A stretch of 64,000 bases of DNA from NCBI GenBank assembly GCA_009829735.1, contig CM020618.1, forward strand, positions 14,862,568 to 14,926,567, given 5' to 3'. The notes under the pieces were generated by a model. The model was not told the origin of the DNA. It made no database searches and saw only the letters and a list, made by a program, of their open reading frames with translations. Positions 62,527 to 64,000 of the stretch are shown here, in pieces (within the stretch, counting starts at the first letter, position 1; every line of letters starts with the position of its first letter). Both the position numbers and the translations under genes were made by a program. The DNA comes from Pyropia yezoensis (lineage: Eukaryota; Rhodophyta; Bangiophyceae; Bangiales; Bangiaceae).

Positions 62527-63707
62527 AGGATGACTTTGAGCGTCGCTTTCGGGTGCCGGGGAGTGTGTTTGTGCGTGTATACCAGGCTGTGAAGGACCAG
62601 CCTGCGTTTATACAGACTATTGATGCTACTGGCCGACCGCGCGCGCACCCGCTGCAGAAGCTGGTCGCCGCTTTTCGGGTGCTTGCATATGGAGAGTCAA
62701 CTGATCGTCCGGACGAGTACTGCCGCACTTCTTGCTCGACGGTGGACAATGCTGTGCGTGACCTGGTGTACTACATGGTGGATATCTTTGGGCCAAACTG
62801 TTCGTGGCAGCCGAACGCGGAAGAGCTGACCATCTTGCTGAAGCGGAACGCGGAGCGGGGCGTACCAGTCTGTATTGGGGCGCTTGTCTGCTCGCATTGG
62901 GAGTGGCGGGCGTGCCCGAAGGGCATGCAGGGGTCCTTTCAGAACCGCAAGGGGCGCAGATCGATCGTTGTGGAGACTGTTTGCGACGAGTATCTGTACA
63001 TCTGGCATCTTTTTGTTGGTTGCACCGGCAGTGTAAAGGACATCAACGTTGTACAGCAGTCGCCGCTGCACCACGACATCACGGCGGGGTTGTAGCCGCC
63101 TCTGGACCGGCCCTTTACCGCCAATAGAGATACTCGCACGCTTCTGTACTACCTCACTAACAAGATCTATCATAACTATGCTTTTTTGATGCAGGCGTAT
63201 GCCAACCCAGACACGCACAAGAAGCCGATCTTTAACCGTTCGCAGGAGGCGCTGAAGAAGGACGTGGAGAGGCTGTATGCTGTTTTGACCACACGCTGGC
63301 ATATTGCTCTTCATCCTGCGCGCTATGCCACCGTCGTGCGTAGCACGGTCGATGCCAAGGCCGTGGCCAGTTTGCACAACATGGTTACGGAGGTACGTCG
63401 GGGCGGGTATTTGTCTCATCGGCGAACGCGCATGAGAGATGCTGGGGGGGGGGCGAGGATGGGGGGCGACGGTAGTGCTGCTGACGGGGTTGGGGCACCC
63501 GGCGGTGGGGCTGACGGGGGGCTTTCCCCTCTGGCGCACCCTCTCCCTGCTGTTCAGCCACTGCCGCAGCTGCCTGTGGACTCTTTTTCGCGGGCTGCGC
63601 AAGCGTGGAGGGAGGTGCGGAAGCAGACCGCGCACGTGGCTTTGCGCAATGACTTGGCCGCCGACATCTTCAAAGAGCGCGCAGCGCTTCTGGAGGACTA
63701 CCTTTGA
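62526..63707 (+). pseudogene. PIF/Harbinger-type transposase (Plant_tran family), catalytic Asp lost, one stop
   Basis: A single plus-strand frame follows the PF04827 'plant transposon protein' pattern: DDFERRFRVPGSVFVRVYQAV, LQKLVAAFRVLAYGESTD, EEYCRTSC-like DEYCRTSC, then CIGALVCSHWEWRACP where relatives have G-x-x-D-C-x-H-W: the first catalytic Asp is replaced by Val (codon 62886-62888). The second Asp is present in GSVKDINVV. A TAG at 63093-63095 interrupts the frame, which resumes at once with LYYLTNKIYHNYAFLMQ, and the third acidic residue is present in KKDVERLYAVLTTRW. A Gly-rich tail ends at 63707. The N-terminus is missing: no ATG precedes the domain, which begins at the end of the 150-bp repeat. 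Inactive by two independent lesions. Confidence 0.88.
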
Positions 63708-63862
63708 GTTTTATCGGTAAGGTAAACATGGTACAAGAGCAAAGTTTTTTTTTCCCGTTGGCCAGGGTTTTTTTTTTCTTGGAATACTTCGCCGTAACAC
63801 AGAGCTGGGGCAGCTTAGTATAAAAGTATAAGAGAGCGCCGGCGTCCTGGAAGCAGTGCGCC
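63708..63862 (+). promoter_or_regulatory. intergenic region with TATA box at 63819-63825
   Basis: Follows the transposase stop. It holds two runs of 8-10 T and a TATAAAA, 38 bp before the next ATG at 63863. The spacing fits a core promoter with a very short leader. Confidence 0.45.
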
Positions 63863-64000
63863 ATGATGGAGTCAGCGGCCCAACTTGACTATATGCGTGA
63901 GTGTAGGGCGGCCAGTGCCGAAGAACAGCGGAAAAAGATGGTCCAACGGTCGGCGGTTGTCCCCAAGTCTTTTTGTAGCGCGACAGCCGAGCGGCCGGTC
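63863..64000 (+). CDS. start of an ORF running off the window, unknown
   Basis: From ATG-ATG at 63863 the frame is open for 46 codons to the window end. It begins MMESAAQLDYMRECRAASAE and continues with basic sequence (EQRKKMVQRS). PIF/Harbinger elements usually carry a second, Myb-like DNA-binding ORF beside the transposase; this could be it, but no domain is visible in so short a piece. Confidence 0.4.
   Translation, partial: MMESAAQLDYMRECRAASAEEQRKKMVQRSAVVPKSFCSATAERPV

Noticed and set aside
1..64000. CRISPR arrays, rRNA and tRNA genes
   Set aside because: I saw no direct-repeat/spacer array, no rRNA-like sequence and no convincing tRNA cloverleaf, though a tRNA could be missed by eye.

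Overview
The window looks like nuclear DNA of a GC-rich, intron-poor alga, most likely a red alga of the Porphyra/Pyropia (Bangiophyceae) type. This is an inference. The reasons are an algal or plant-type single-function EPSP synthase with a plastid transit peptide that begins with an FVP motif, a set of plainly eukaryotic housekeeping genes that are mostly single exons full of Gly/Ala/Pro homopolymers, two genes with short GT-AG introns, and transposons typical of eukaryotic nuclei. I could not place the species.

Layout. 0-17 kb is repeat and transposon territory: a 292-bp tandem repeat (about 810-1650), a decayed WD40-repeat gene (2.7-4.3 kb), a Ty3/gypsy chromovirus pol remnant on the minus strand (6.7-9.2 kb) flanked by GC-rich minisatellites of 35 bp and 26 bp, a 119-bp Tc1/mariner-type MITE at 13.8 kb, and a 47-bp minisatellite at 16.9 kb. 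17.7-50.5 kb is a gene-dense core: EPSP synthase (+), EB1 (-), a CUE/DUF1771/Smr endonuclease (+), PCID2/Thp1 (-), a secreted protein of unknown function (+), an aldehyde dehydrogenase with one intron (-), a GNAT remnant or partial gene (+), a WBP2-like GRAM protein (+), a Pro/Thr-rich single-pass membrane protein with two introns (-), the complex III subunit QCR9 (+), CstF-64 (-), COQ6 (+), ELOF1 (-) and a U1A/U2B''-type two-RRM protein (+). 50.9-64 kb is again transposon-rich: two elements recognised by their terminal inverted repeats, a pogo/Tigger element with a broken DDE_1 transposase, a second copy of the 119-bp MITE, an internally deleted Ty3 pol, a large intact ORF of unknown function on the opposite strand, and a PIF/Harbinger-type transposase pseudogene followed by the start of another ORF.

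How the genes relate. I see no pathway cluster; this is ordinary eukaryotic gene order with alternating strands. Recurrent themes are mRNA biogenesis (CstF-64, U1A/U2B'', ELOF1, PCID2/TREX-2, Smr no-go-decay nuclease) and mitochondrial respiration (QCR9, COQ6). CstF-64/COQ6 and ELOF1/U1A are divergent pairs with 450-480 bp between start codons; EPSPS/EB1 and Smr/PCID2 are convergent pairs.

The most interesting items are the EPSP synthase preceded by a thylakoid-type signal and an extra membrane segment, the dense array of short perfect hairpins running through the Ty3-related sequences, the intact ORF of about 647 codons antisense to Ty3 pol, the well-delimited 119-bp MITE family, and a 32-bp perfect palindrome carrying two divergent TATA boxes.
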